Shown piece by piece: positions 43,708 through 52,368 of a DNA stretch of 64,000 bases. The position numbers and the translations under genes were made by a program. The stretch's first letter is position 1. Each line of letters starts with the position of its first letter. Origin of the DNA: JAIXWP01 sp044371755 (lineage in GTDB: Bacteria > Bacteroidota > Bacteroidia > Flavobacteriales_D > Sanyastnellaceae); NCBI GenBank assembly GCA_044371755.1, contig JBILSZ010000002.1, forward strand, positions 28,558 to 92,557. The letters are read 5' to 3'. The notes under the pieces were generated by a model, which was not told the origin of the DNA, made no database searches, and saw only the letters and a list, made by a program, of their open reading frames with translations.

Positions 43708-45263
43708 CAGTATTCTGTGTTTAGATTAAGGCCATTTAAAATATCCTCGGCTGACACAGCGAAAGAAAGTCCTTCGAGCGCAGCTCCAATGTACTTTTCA
43801 TTCACAATACCGATAACAAAACCGTTTTTATCTATTATCGGACTTCCGTTGTTACCATTGGATACTTTAGCATCCGTTTGTAAAAACATCACACCATTTT
43901 GCTCGCGATAACCGCTTACAATACCTGAACTTATGGATTGTGACAAGGCTTTATTAACAGGAGACCCAACACAAAATACATTCTCTCCAGTTCGTCCCGA
44001 TGTTGACTTGGAGAGCTTTAATGATGATACCCCAGTGGTGTCGGTACTTATCAAGACGATATTACTCACAGGATCTCTCTTAATCACTCGAGCTTTTTTC
44101 TTAGCGCCATTAGAAAAAATAATGTCGACCTCTTCCTTCGTTCCTACGACACGATGAGAAGTAATTGCTAATCCATCGGGAGAAATCAAACATCCACTTC
44201 CATGAAAACCGTCTCCATCAATCGTTATTTGAGCGTTCGCCATATTCTGGAAATCTGGTTTAGAATTCAATGGCGCCTTGAGAGGTGTTGAATCCCCTTT
44301 AGAGTAAGTATTGTTAAATGCCTCACGAGTACGATTATAAAGCGCTGTAAACTCGTCACTCTTCATTGCTTCAGCAAGACCATTTATGAGCGCGTCTCTC
44401 AGGCACGATTCACGTTGATATAGTAAAAGATAATAACCATTAGAAAAAAGAGCCGATTCGCTTTTAACGTCCACAAAATTCAGAGCATTTCCAAAAATAT
44501 CGCAGAAAGTAAATCGCGTAGTCAATTTTAACGAAGTTCCAAATTGCTTGACTCGATTCTCATGCGCTTCGAGAATTTTTAAATCCACAGAAAGGCACTT
44601 GTCATAGTTTTGAATGATTTCACTTTGACTATTTTGATAGCCTAAATCATCCAAAGTGTTGTTGAGCCAATAAGCGGGAGCTTCAATATAATCTTCTATA
44701 TTCACTGGGTGAGAATCTTTGCTCTTTGACCAATCCTTGAGTTTGTCATAAAAATGAACATTAAACTTATCTATTCTTATTGAGTCCAAATCAGCTTTCA
44801 TCTTCACAAACACATCGTTATAGTCGCTTACTGGAAGTTTTTCCAACTCGTCAACTACATAGTTCCTTCGATGCATATTTCCCGCTATCAAATAATCCAA
44901 TCCTGCGATTAAACCGTAAGAAATGACGGTCCCATCTACTTCGCCTGCGTTAGAAAAAAGAATCAATGCAGGAGGTATAGCTGTTACAAATACATTTGGG
45001 TCAAAACGGGTGGGCTTGATGATAGTACTTTTTGTTTTATAACCAGCCCTCGTGGTGGTCACTATGCAAGGACGATGCTTGTAAATAGAAGCACCCGCGT
45101 ATTCACTGGTATATATATCATTCACATAAACACTAGCTTTATCATCTTTGGAAGAGACATAAACTGTCTTTCTGGAAATCAAGGTAGCACAACTGCTGAG
45201 TGTCGCAACAACGATAAAAAAGAAAAAAATTCTATATAAAAACTGTCTCATAACCTTATTCAA
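43707..45263 (-). CDS. Lipoprotein trypsin-fold pseudoprotease (middle gene of a triplet)
   Basis: The 518-residue protein starts with a signal peptide and lipobox (VVATLSSCATL), then a PEGA-like beta segment, a helical region, a domain shared with its neighbours (FTFCDIFGNAL) and a trypsin fold. Aligned by eye to the two neighbours, all three catalytic residues are changed: His to Arg (AITSHRVVG, about 371), Asp to Asn (VSNIVLI, about 401), Ser to Asn (NGNNGSPII, about 471). The oxyanion-loop glycines (HGSGCLIS, GNNGS) remain, so the fold is likely kept. It overlaps the genes on either side by 8 nt and 1 nt, consistent with a dedicated partner of two active proteases. Confidence 0.9.
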   Translation of the reverse strand: MNKVMRQFLYRIFFFFIVVATLSSCATLISRKTVYVSSKDDKASVYVNDIYTSEYAGASIYKHRPCIVTTTRAGYKTKSTIIKPTRFDPNVFVTAIPPALILFSNAGEVDGTVISYGLIAGLDYLIAGNMHRRNYVVDELEKLPVSDYNDVFVKMKADLDSIRIDKFNVHFYDKLKDWSKSKDSHPVNIEDYIEAPAYWLNNTLDDLGYQNSQSEIIQNYDKCLSVDLKILEAHENRVKQFGTSLKLTTRFTFCDIFGNALNFVDVKSESALFSNGYYLLLYQRESCLRDALINGLAEAMKSDEFTALYNRTREAFNNTYSKGDSTPLKAPLNSKPDFQNMANAQITIDGDGFHGSGCLISPDGLAITSHRVVGTKEEVDIIFSNGAKKKARVIKRDPVSNIVLISTDTTGVSSLKLSKSTSGRTGENVFCVGSPVNKALSQSISSGIVSGYREQNGVMFLQTDAKVSNGNNGSPIIDKNGFVIGIVNEKYIGAALEGLSFAVSAEDILNGLNLNTEY

Positions 45264-46701
45264 AATTAACCTTTAGACGTTCATTGATATACTTCACTGG
45301 AATTGCGAACCCGATACCTTCTGTGACAATACCCATCGCCTTAGACGAAACGATTCCTACGAGTTCTCCGCTTGCGTTAATTAAGGCACCACCGCTATTT
45401 CCAGGGCTTATATGTGCATCCGTCTGTATCAATTCTAGTTTATTATTTTTTCTAAGATTACTTACAATTCCTGCCGTCAATGTTTGGCCCAATTGAGGAT
45501 CGGCAGGAGTACCAATCACTCTTACTTTATCACCAAGAACAACCGCTGCGTCTTGATTAGGAATTAAAAATCCAAATTTTCTATCCGTATTTACTTTAAT
45601 CAACGTGAGATCAGAATAAGCGTCCGTTCTGATAATCTCAGCTGGATACTTCACCCCGTCATTCATAATTACTTCAAGTTTATTAGACTTCACACCTGCC
45701 ACGTGGTGATTAGAAATGATGTAGCCATCTTCGCTAATAATACATCCACTCCCGTGTCCGTTATCGGTTTGAATCGTCACCACCGCTTCTAAAAGCTGAC
45801 TTACCGATTTGCTCTGATTCGTAGAGCGCTTCATCCATACTGCTTCTTGGCTTTCAACATTGGCAAGCTGTTGGGAGCGATTCTTAATCAATTCGAGCAA
45901 CTCTGCTGAATGAGAAATCTCGTAAGCCAATGCTTGAAAAATATCAAATATCAAAAAACCTCTTCTTGAGTAGGTTTCTAAATCTTGATCACATCTAAGA
46001 TCATCTATCTTCAAGTAAGCGTAGCCGCCTTCGTATGTATTTGAATAGATATTTAATCTTTCTGAGTAAATCTTAGCGCCATACACGTCAGCTATTTCTA
46101 TATAAAAAGTGGATTCTGCCTTTGTAATACTGGGCTTCAGACAAGTTTGAAACACAAGTTTTTCAATGGTGATCTCTAGTTGCAGCTTCTTTTGCACATC
46201 GCTAAAAAAAGAATCTGAGGTGTCCACCAAACCTGCTAGTGCCAGATTGTACGAAAGTAAGTTCCCAAAAACATCGCATGACCCTGTTATGGAGTCAAGA
46301 CCGAATGTGCTATATCCACTCTTTATAGGGCGTCCTTCACCAATATTTCTGCTATATAAAAAATCACCATGGTCAGCAGCCCCCATTTTAAGTGTGGTAG
46401 ACTCCAAGGTAAAGGAAGCTAGTTCACTCAACTTACTTTTCATCGATAAAGGATTTGGCAACCTTCCGCCATTGCTCGCCTTTAAATCAGTAACCTTACC
46501 TAAATGAGAATAAGTACGAAAGCCCTCTTGCGATATAACTAAAACTTTTTGTTTGTCTATTTCGCTATCATAAAATAGTTCAATACCTCCCGCGCCATAG
46601 TACTTTCGAGCGTTACCATCTCCACTCTTTTGTGTCAGCCCGAAAAAACTATTGAAAAAAAGAAGGATAAATAAGAAGCCGTGAATTAATTTTTCAGCCA
46701 T
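45256..46701 (-). CDS. Exported S1C trypsin-like protease (first gene of a triplet)
   Basis: The 481-residue protein has a signal peptide (MAEKLIHGFLFILLFFNSFFGLTQ), an N-terminal domain of about 300 residues with GSCDVFGNLLSYN, and an HtrA-like trypsin fold without PDZ. The triad is intact: His in ISNHHVAG (about 333), Asp in SDLTLIKV (about 363), Ser in SPGNSGGALI (about 436). The N-domain resembles those of the two genes downstream. It starts the operon. No clear promoter is seen upstream, and folE is divergent 115 nt away. No known secreted protease family has this layout as far as I can recall. Confidence 0.9.
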   Translation of the reverse strand: MAEKLIHGFLFILLFFNSFFGLTQKSGDGNARKYYGAGGIELFYDSEIDKQKVLVISQEGFRTYSHLGKVTDLKASNGGRLPNPLSMKSKLSELASFTLESTTLKMGAADHGDFLYSRNIGEGRPIKSGYSTFGLDSITGSCDVFGNLLSYNLALAGLVDTSDSFFSDVQKKLQLEITIEKLVFQTCLKPSITKAESTFYIEIADVYGAKIYSERLNIYSNTYEGGYAYLKIDDLRCDQDLETYSRRGFLIFDIFQALAYEISHSAELLELIKNRSQQLANVESQEAVWMKRSTNQSKSVSQLLEAVVTIQTDNGHGSGCIISEDGYIISNHHVAGVKSNKLEVIMNDGVKYPAEIIRTDAYSDLTLIKVNTDRKFGFLIPNQDAAVVLGDKVRVIGTPADPQLGQTLTAGIVSNLRKNNKLELIQTDAHISPGNSGGALINASGELVGIVSSKAMGIVTEGIGFAIPVKYINERLKVNFE

Positions 46702-46815
46702 AAATCTATTATTTCAGTGCGCCAAGTTAATTAAAAAAGTTCAAAACCGCTTTGTAGAACATATTGATTCTATCCATGTTTATCTTTCTCATTCGTACTA
46801 TCGAATGCCAGAATA

Positions 46816-47487
46816 ATGTCTGTACATGCTGAAACTTTGCGCATCCAAATAGAAGAGATGGGCGACCAACACGTAATGACATCCATCGAAACACCGCTAA
46901 GAGAGGATGCCTTTGAAATGGATGATGCGGAAAAAATTGATTTAATAGAATCAAAATTTCGCGATATCATGGAAATTTTGGGTCTAGACCTTACTGATGA
47001 TAGTCTTTCAGGAACGCCCCATAGAGTAGCGAAAATGTATGTTAAGGAGATTTTTAGCGGCCTCAATCCTGAGAATAAGCCGGACGTAAAACTCTTTGAA
47101 AACAAATATCAATACAACGAAATGTTGGTAGAAAAAAACATCACGTTTTACTCCAACTGCGAGCACCACTTTGTACCGATCATCGGAAAGGCCCATGTGG
47201 CTTATATCTCAAATGGTCAAGTGATTGGTCTTTCGAAGTTGAATAGAATTGTTCAGTATTTCGCGAAAAGACCTCAAGTACAAGAGCGATTGACCATGCA
47301 AATTGCCAACGAACTCAAGAAGATACTCGGCACTGAAGATGTAGCCATTTTGATTGATGCAGTGCATTTGTGTGTTAGTAGCAGAGGTGTTCAAGATGTA
47401 AATAGCAGCACTGTAACATCCTACTATGGTGGTGCATTCGCTGATGACGCCACAAAAAGTGAATTTCTTAAATACATTGGTTTGTAA
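46816..47487 (+). CDS. folE: GTP cyclohydrolase I
   Basis: The 223-residue enzyme makes dihydroneopterin triphosphate from GTP for folate, biopterin and queuosine. Zinc and active-site residues are in NCEHHFVPIIGKAHVAYIS, with KLNRIVQYFAKRPQVQERLT and AVHLCVSSRGVQD. A nonconserved N-terminus of about 40 residues precedes the core. It overlaps the SDR gene by 1 nt, so the two are co-expressed. The start at 46816 was kept; upstream in the minus orientation is the protease triplet. Confidence 0.97.
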   Translation: MSVHAETLRIQIEEMGDQHVMTSIETPLREDAFEMDDAEKIDLIESKFRDIMEILGLDLTDDSLSGTPHRVAKMYVKEIFSGLNPENKPDVKLFENKYQYNEMLVEKNITFYSNCEHHFVPIIGKAHVAYISNGQVIGLSKLNRIVQYFAKRPQVQERLTMQIANELKKILGTEDVAILIDAVHLCVSSRGVQDVNSSTVTSYYGGAFADDATKSEFLKYIGL

Positions 47488-48176
47488 TGGCAAAGTATCT
47501 TATCATTGGCGGCACCACGGGAATCGGGGCTGAACTTGCACAAATTTTATCCAATAAAGGTCATGAAATTATTGTGACTGGAAGAGGAACTAATACATCA
47601 TTGGTAGGTACTTTTTTGCAATGGGATGCTAATAACGATACCCAGCTAAGTATTCCTTCGGAATATCTTGATGGTGTCGTTTATTGCCCTGGAACCATCG
47701 CCCTAAAACCGTTTCATCGATTTACGGACGAAGAGATACTTCAAGACTTTACAATAAATGCGCTAGGTGCGGCAAGAATATTAAGAGAAACTTTTCCCTT
47801 GCTAAAAAAATCAACCTCCCCTGCTGTGGTCTTATTCAGTACAGTAGCCGTACAAACTGGAATGGCATTTCACGCATCAATTGGTATGGCAAAAGGTGCA
47901 ATCGAGGGCCTTACCAGAAGCCTTGCCGCCGAATGGGCACCCACAATAAGGGTAAATGCAATAGCACCGTCGCTCACACAAACGCCCCTTGCAGAAAAGC
48001 TTCTCTCAACACCAGAGAAAATCGAGGCTGGAAATAAGAGACACCCCCTTGGACGTGTGGGTTCAGCCCATGATCTGGCTGCAACAGCAGCATTCCTTCT
48101 AAGTCAAGACGCATCATGGATCACTGGACAAATATTCCATGTGGACGGTGGAATGGGCAACTTAAAATCCATGTAG
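47487..48176 (+). CDS. SDR-family oxidoreductase lacking the catalytic Tyr
   Basis: The 229-residue Rossmann protein opens with YLIIGGTTGIGAELA (TGxxxGIG NAD(P) loop). Catalytic Ser is visible in VLFSTVAVQ and Lys in GMAKGAIEGL (about 136), but the Tyr four residues before Lys is Ile (ASIGMAK, about 132). C-terminal motifs (VRVNAIAPSLTQTPL, SWITGQIFHVDGG) are normal. The protein is therefore an atypical SDR, either using a different general acid or no longer a redox enzyme. It follows folE directly, which suggests a pterin-related role; similar Tyr-less SDRs appear beside photolyase genes in marine Flavobacteriia, but none is present here. Confidence 0.9.
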   Translation: MAKYLIIGGTTGIGAELAQILSNKGHEIIVTGRGTNTSLVGTFLQWDANNDTQLSIPSEYLDGVVYCPGTIALKPFHRFTDEEILQDFTINALGAARILRETFPLLKKSTSPAVVLFSTVAVQTGMAFHASIGMAKGAIEGLTRSLAAEWAPTIRVNAIAPSLTQTPLAEKLLSTPEKIEAGNKRHPLGRVGSAHDLAATAAFLLSQDASWITGQIFHVDGGMGNLKSM

Positions 48177-48250
48177 CAAACATTAGCAATTGTCTCCATC
48201 GATGTAAGGCTCTACCTTCGTCAAGACACTTGAAGCATAAAAATAAATTT

Positions 48251-48484
48251 TTGAAAGGGTTTTTTCAAGAGTCAAAAGCCCCATCCACCTCCTACTCGCT
48301 AACTGACCGAGAAAAAAGTATCCTATCACTGTTGGTTGATGGATTGAGTTATAAAATGATTGCAGAAAGGGAGTCCATCTCGTTTCATACCGTCAACTCT
48401 CATATTCGTAAGATTTACGAAAAACTCCATGTGCATTCATTGGGTGAAGCAGTGAGCAAAGCAATTAAGGAAAATTTGATTTAA
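48251..48484 (+). pseudogene. Truncated NarL/LuxR-type response-regulator C-terminus
   Basis: Only a linker (LKGFFQESK) and a LuxR-type HTH are visible: SLTDREKSILSLLVDGLSYKMIAERESISFHTVNSHIRKIYEKLHVHS, ending AIKENLI. The receiver domain that normally precedes this HTH in Bacteroidota is absent; upstream is the 3' end of the SDR gene. The open frame extends back to 48116 in the SDR gene but without receiver motifs. The TTG at 48251 is one possible start for a stand-alone HTH protein. I favour an N-terminally deleted remnant, though a small functional HTH regulator cannot be excluded. Confidence 0.65.
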
Positions 48485-48590
48485 AAAAGAGATTTCGGTC
48501 ACCTTCATAATTTCCTACTCATCGATTGCAGTCATTAAATTTGTTTTCTTTTGTAAAGGATGTTGTTTATTTGTGGCCTAAAATCATTCT

Positions 48591-49352
48591 ATGGCACTCA
48601 TCGAAGAATTCGACAAAAGCGGTAATTGGCTATTCAGATGGCGCAGCTATCTTCCCCTTGTCCTATATGTGCTCGCTTCTGCGGTCATTATTTTAGAACT
48701 TGATAATGACATGCAAGTATTCAATTCTACTTGGGCATGGGGCTGTCTTGCAGTATCTCTTTTCGGTCAAATCATTAGGGCTATCACAGTCGGATTTACA
48801 CCTAAGGGCACCAGCGGTAGAAATACAAAGGAAGGTCAGGTAGCTGAAACGCTCAATACAAAGGGAATTTACAGCACAGTGAGGCATCCGCTTTATCTTG
48901 GGAATTTCTTCATGTGGCTAGGGATCATCATATATGTAGGCAACTGGTGGTTTAGTATTGTATGCTGCCTTCTGTTCTGGGTTTACTACGAGCGGATCAT
49001 GTTTGCAGAAGAATTTTTCCTAAGAAATAAATTTGGTGCAACGTATCTCAATTGGGCAGCCAAAACTCCTGCTTTCTGGCCCTCATTCAGCAAATGGGAA
49101 AGCGCCGGTTGGAATTTTAGCATGAAAAATGTCCTCAAAAGAGAATACAATGGTTTCTTCGCCATTTTTATCTCTTTCGCTTTGCTCGATATCTTAAAGA
49201 ACTACATCCATTATGGATTCACCACATTCCAAGACCTCATCTCCCCTTTTTGGTTGTTTGCCCTTCTTTTTGCTTTCATAGTATTCATCGTCTTGCGCAG
49301 CTTAAAGAAATATACGAAAGTCCTTGATGTTAAGGGTCGTGAATTCGTCTGA
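48591..49352 (+). CDS. Integral-membrane methyltransferase (ICMT/LmtA-like)
   Basis: The 253-residue membrane protein has about 5-6 TM segments and the isoprenylcysteine-carboxyl-methyltransferase-like (PEMT/ICMT) motif STVRHPLYLGNFFMWLGI with a later AEEFFLRNKFGATYLNW, which bind SAM at the membrane. The N-terminal GFTPKGTSGRNTKEGQ loop resembles lipid A phosphate methyltransferases (LmtA-like) described in Leptospira and Bacteroidota-like genomes, but the true substrate here is unknown. It is the last gene before a terminator at 49395-49427. Confidence 0.85.
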   Translation: MALIEEFDKSGNWLFRWRSYLPLVLYVLASAVIILELDNDMQVFNSTWAWGCLAVSLFGQIIRAITVGFTPKGTSGRNTKEGQVAETLNTKGIYSTVRHPLYLGNFFMWLGIIIYVGNWWFSIVCCLLFWVYYERIMFAEEFFLRNKFGATYLNWAAKTPAFWPSFSKWESAGWNFSMKNVLKREYNGFFAIFISFALLDILKNYIHYGFTTFQDLISPFWLFALLFAFIVFIVLRSLKKYTKVLDVKGREFV

Positions 49353-49394
49353 TTAAACACATTTTGACCATTTTTTACTACTCTAAGAGAGCAG

Positions 49395-49427
49395 AAAAGA
49401 ACAATCCGAGGGATTGTTCTTTTTGAT
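49395..49427 (+). terminator. Intrinsic terminator after the methyltransferase gene
   Basis: A 13-bp perfect stem (AAAAGAACAATCC, loop GAG, GGATTGTTCTTTT) is followed by a short T-run. The remaining gap to 49555 holds only the promoter of the metalloprotease. Confidence 0.9.
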
Positions 49428-49524
49428 TTACAGCATTTTAGATCCATAAACTAGCTAAAAAAAGCCACTTTAAATTCAAAGAATACTAGATATTAAGGAC
49501 GTATTATCTTAAGGTCATATTAAC

Positions 49525-49532
49525 TATATTTG
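49525..49532 (+). promoter_or_regulatory. -7 element of the M43 protease gene (TATATTTG)
   Basis: This exact TAnnTTTG match ends 23 nt before the ATG. I do not see a matching -33 TTTG at 19 nt. Confidence 0.5.
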
Positions 49533-49555
49533 ACTCCCAAAATGTAGCCTGTACA

Positions 49556-52255
49556 ATGAAAAAAATCTTTATTCTCCTATTTGCACTTTCAACAGCATTG
49601 GTTTCAAATGCCCAGCAGCCTCACGTCTGCGGAGCTGATCACATGCACCACCATCTTCGAAACAGCGACCCAGAATTCAATCAGAGGGCCGAAGACTACA
49701 ATAGACAAATTAGAGAGCTTATTGCTGCTAATAGGTCTAACCGAGTAGATGGAGAAGTATTGGTGATCCCAGTTGTTTTCCATATTATTCATAACTGGGG
49801 AATTGAAAACATCTCTGATGAGCAGATCTTCGATCAAGTTCGTATCCTCAATGAAGACTTTAGAAAATTAAACGCTGATACCTCATCTGTAATTGATTTC
49901 TTTAGACCCATCATCGCGGATAGTAAAATAGAATTCCATTTGGCACAAAGAGATTTTGAGGGTAACTGCACCAACGGTATCGACCGTATTGCATCTACAG
50001 AAACGTACGTTGGTAATGATGGTTCTAAATTGAACCCTTGGCCACGCGACCGTTACCTCAATGTATGGGTTGTAAACACCATGGAAGATGGAGTTGCTGG
50101 CTATGCTTATTACCCAAGCGCAGTACCTAACGGCATCTCTGCCCTTCGCGATGGTATCATCATTCGCCACAATTATATCGGCGGAATCGGAACAGGTACA
50201 CCTGGCAATTCCAGAGCGCTCACTCACGAAATCGGGCACTGGCTTAACCTTCAACACGTATGGGGAGACAGCAACAACCCTGGAGTAGGTTGCGGCGACG
50301 ACGACGTAGAAGACACGCCACCAACTGCTGGTTGGGACAACTGCCTTCAATTAAATAATAACGTATTTAACTGTGGAAGCACTCAGCTTACAGCAGACTA
50401 CACTTATACCTTTGAAGGGGTGAATCTTACCTCAGGTCAAGACGACCCAACTGCCCGTCCTGAAATAGAAGAAGGAAAAATCACATTAGGTCAAGTTAAA
50501 GCCGTTGGAGTTTCAGAGAACCCTTCCTCTAATGGAAGATTCGCTTACACCAATTGGGAACAGTCTGCCAATATTAACCTTGGAAAGTATTACGAGTTTA
50601 CAATCTCTTCAGACCTCGGTACTTCAATGACCATCTCTGATATTCGCTTCCTAGTACGTCGAAATGGCGCTGGTCCAATGAATTATGCTGTAAGAACAAG
50701 CGCAAACAACTATGCATCGAATCTCTCTGCGTCGATCACATCCAACCCAAACATTTCGGTAGTAGGCAACGTCTTCACTTTCAATGTAGATCAAGCCTTT
50801 ACTACAGATATTAATGGATCAAGAATTACTCTTACAGGTAATAGCTTCACTCGTGTTCGCAATAACACTATCACTTTTAGAATCTATGCTTGGGGTGCTG
50901 AGAATGAACTCGGCTCTTTTGAAATTGACAACCTCGTTTTCAGTGGAACCTTCGGCTCTATCGAAAACATTCAAAACTATATGGAGTATTCTTACTGTTC
51001 GTCTATGTTCACAGAAGGCCAGGCTGAAAGAATTAGAGCTGCGCTCGAACTTCCTCTTGCAAGCAGAAGCACACTTTATACTCAACAAAACCTGGAGTTC
51101 ACCGGTGTTGAGAATAATCCAATCGAGGGCTGTTATCCAAAAACTGACTTCTACGCAGAAAGAATTATCACTTGCGTTGGCACTCCCGTGCAATTCTTCG
51201 ACTACACTCAAAACTCTACGGCAACCGAGCATGCTTGGGATTTTGGAGATGGAATAACATCAACTTTGCGCAACCCAACTGTTACTTTCACAACCCCAGG
51301 TTGGAAAACAGTTACCTATACTTCTTCTAACGAGTACGGTACAGCAAGTAAGACGAAGGCGGCTATCTATGTATCGTCTACCCCAAACTACCAATCAGGT
51401 CTCATTCAGGAGAACTTTAGCAGCGAACAAATTTTCAATAACAACTTTATCGTTCGTAATCTAGACAACAACTCATCTCGTTTCCAGTGGACTTCAACAG
51501 CGGGTTATAATGACCTCGGTTGTGCGTTCATCAACGGATTCGATATGGATGAATCTTTGATTGACTCTGGTGACCAAGATTTGGATGAATTGTACATGCC
51601 AGCTTTAGATTTATCTGATTACTTCGGTTCAGGCGCTACATTCTCTTTCGCATATTCTTATGCTTCAAGAGCTGTTTCTACTGCTGATATGACAGACTTC
51701 CTAATCGTTCAAACGTCAGTAGACTGCGGTGAAACATGGCAAAGCAGAACTCCACAAGGAGCAACTCAAGCCGCAATCACTGGAACCAACTTGGTTTCAG
51801 GAGGCAGCTTCAATTCATTCTACACGCCAACTAGCACTGCGGATTGGAAAACGGTTACTTACACTTTGCCAAATACGCTTTATGAAGAAAACGTTCTTTT
51901 CCGTTTCGTATTTGGAACAGGTAGCTATCCTAACAACTTGTATATCGACAACTTTGCAATCTCTGGTAACGTGGGCATCGATGAGTTGACAGCTGGTAAC
52001 GAAAGCTTCAAGCTCTATCCAAACCCTACTTCTACTAGCGCTCAAGTTGAGTTTAGCCTCACAGAAAGTCAGGATGTGACTATTTCTGTAAGCGACCTCA
52101 GTGGCCGCTTGGTGTTCAACCAACTATTTGCTTCAAGAAATACTGGTGTAAATAATATCGAACTACCGCTTGAGAATTTAACCGACGGAATGTATATGGT
52201 GACCATTCGCACCAACAACACTTCCGTTTCTCAGCGACTTATAGTTAGAAAATAA
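49556..52255 (+). CDS. Secreted M43 (pappalysin-like) metalloprotease with T9SS sorting domain
   Basis: The 899-residue protein has a signal peptide, an M43 catalytic domain with zinc motif HEIGHWLNLQH (residues 224-234) and the cysteine-rich GVGCGDDDVEDTPPT after it. Unusually, a beta-sandwich of about 180 residues (roughly 285-463: GKITLGQVKAVGVSENPSSNG, FAYTNWEQSANINLGKYYEF) interrupts the catalytic domain before its closing NIQNYMEYSYCSSMFTEGQ helix. A PKD domain (about 525-600), a MAM/sandwich region and a C-terminal T9SS type-A domain (FKLYPNPTSTSAQVEF to LIVRK) follow. It should be exported through T9SS and anchored at the cell surface or released. Confidence 0.93.
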   Translation: MKKIFILLFALSTALVSNAQQPHVCGADHMHHHLRNSDPEFNQRAEDYNRQIRELIAANRSNRVDGEVLVIPVVFHIIHNWGIENISDEQIFDQVRILNEDFRKLNADTSSVIDFFRPIIADSKIEFHLAQRDFEGNCTNGIDRIASTETYVGNDGSKLNPWPRDRYLNVWVVNTMEDGVAGYAYYPSAVPNGISALRDGIIIRHNYIGGIGTGTPGNSRALTHEIGHWLNLQHVWGDSNNPGVGCGDDDVEDTPPTAGWDNCLQLNNNVFNCGSTQLTADYTYTFEGVNLTSGQDDPTARPEIEEGKITLGQVKAVGVSENPSSNGRFAYTNWEQSANINLGKYYEFTISSDLGTSMTISDIRFLVRRNGAGPMNYAVRTSANNYASNLSASITSNPNISVVGNVFTFNVDQAFTTDINGSRITLTGNSFTRVRNNTITFRIYAWGAENELGSFEIDNLVFSGTFGSIENIQNYMEYSYCSSMFTEGQAERIRAALELPLASRSTLYTQQNLEFTGVENNPIEGCYPKTDFYAERIITCVGTPVQFFDYTQNSTATEHAWDFGDGITSTLRNPTVTFTTPGWKTVTYTSSNEYGTASKTKAAIYVSSTPNYQSGLIQENFSSEQIFNNNFIVRNLDNNSSRFQWTSTAGYNDLGCAFINGFDMDESLIDSGDQDLDELYMPALDLSDYFGSGATFSFAYSYASRAVSTADMTDFLIVQTSVDCGETWQSRTPQGATQAAITGTNLVSGGSFNSFYTPTSTADWKTVTYTLPNTLYEENVLFRFVFGTGSYPNNLYIDNFAISGNVGIDELTAGNESFKLYPNPTSTSAQVEFSLTESQDVTISVSDLSGRLVFNQLFASRNTGVNNIELPLENLTDGMYMVTIRTNNTSVSQRLIVRK

Positions 52256-52276
52256 TCACCTAATTAACCTTAACCG

Positions 52277-52309
52277 AAAAAGCTGTTCCGAAAGGAGCAG
52301 CTTTTTTTT
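52277..52309 (+). terminator. Terminator of the M43 protease gene
   Basis: AAAAAGCTGTTCC with loop GAAA pairs with GGAGCAGCTTTTT, followed by T9 on the plus strand. Next to it is the gyrB terminator. Confidence 0.9.
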
Positions 52310-52311
52310 TG

Positions 52312-52346
52312 CTCAAAAAAAAACTCAGTTCTAACGAACTGAGTTT
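52312..52346 (-). terminator. Terminator of gyrB
   Basis: An 11-bp perfect stem AAACTCAGTTC/GAACTGAGTTT with loop TAAC has an A-run that gives T9 on the minus strand. It lies 23 nt after the gyrB stop. Confidence 0.9.
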
Positions 52347-52368
52347 TCTCTTAAAAATATTGAGTCTA

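Noticed and set aside
48116..48250. The longer frame upstream of the LuxR HTH as coding sequence
   Set aside because: It overlaps the 3' end of the SDR gene and shows no receiver-domain residues.
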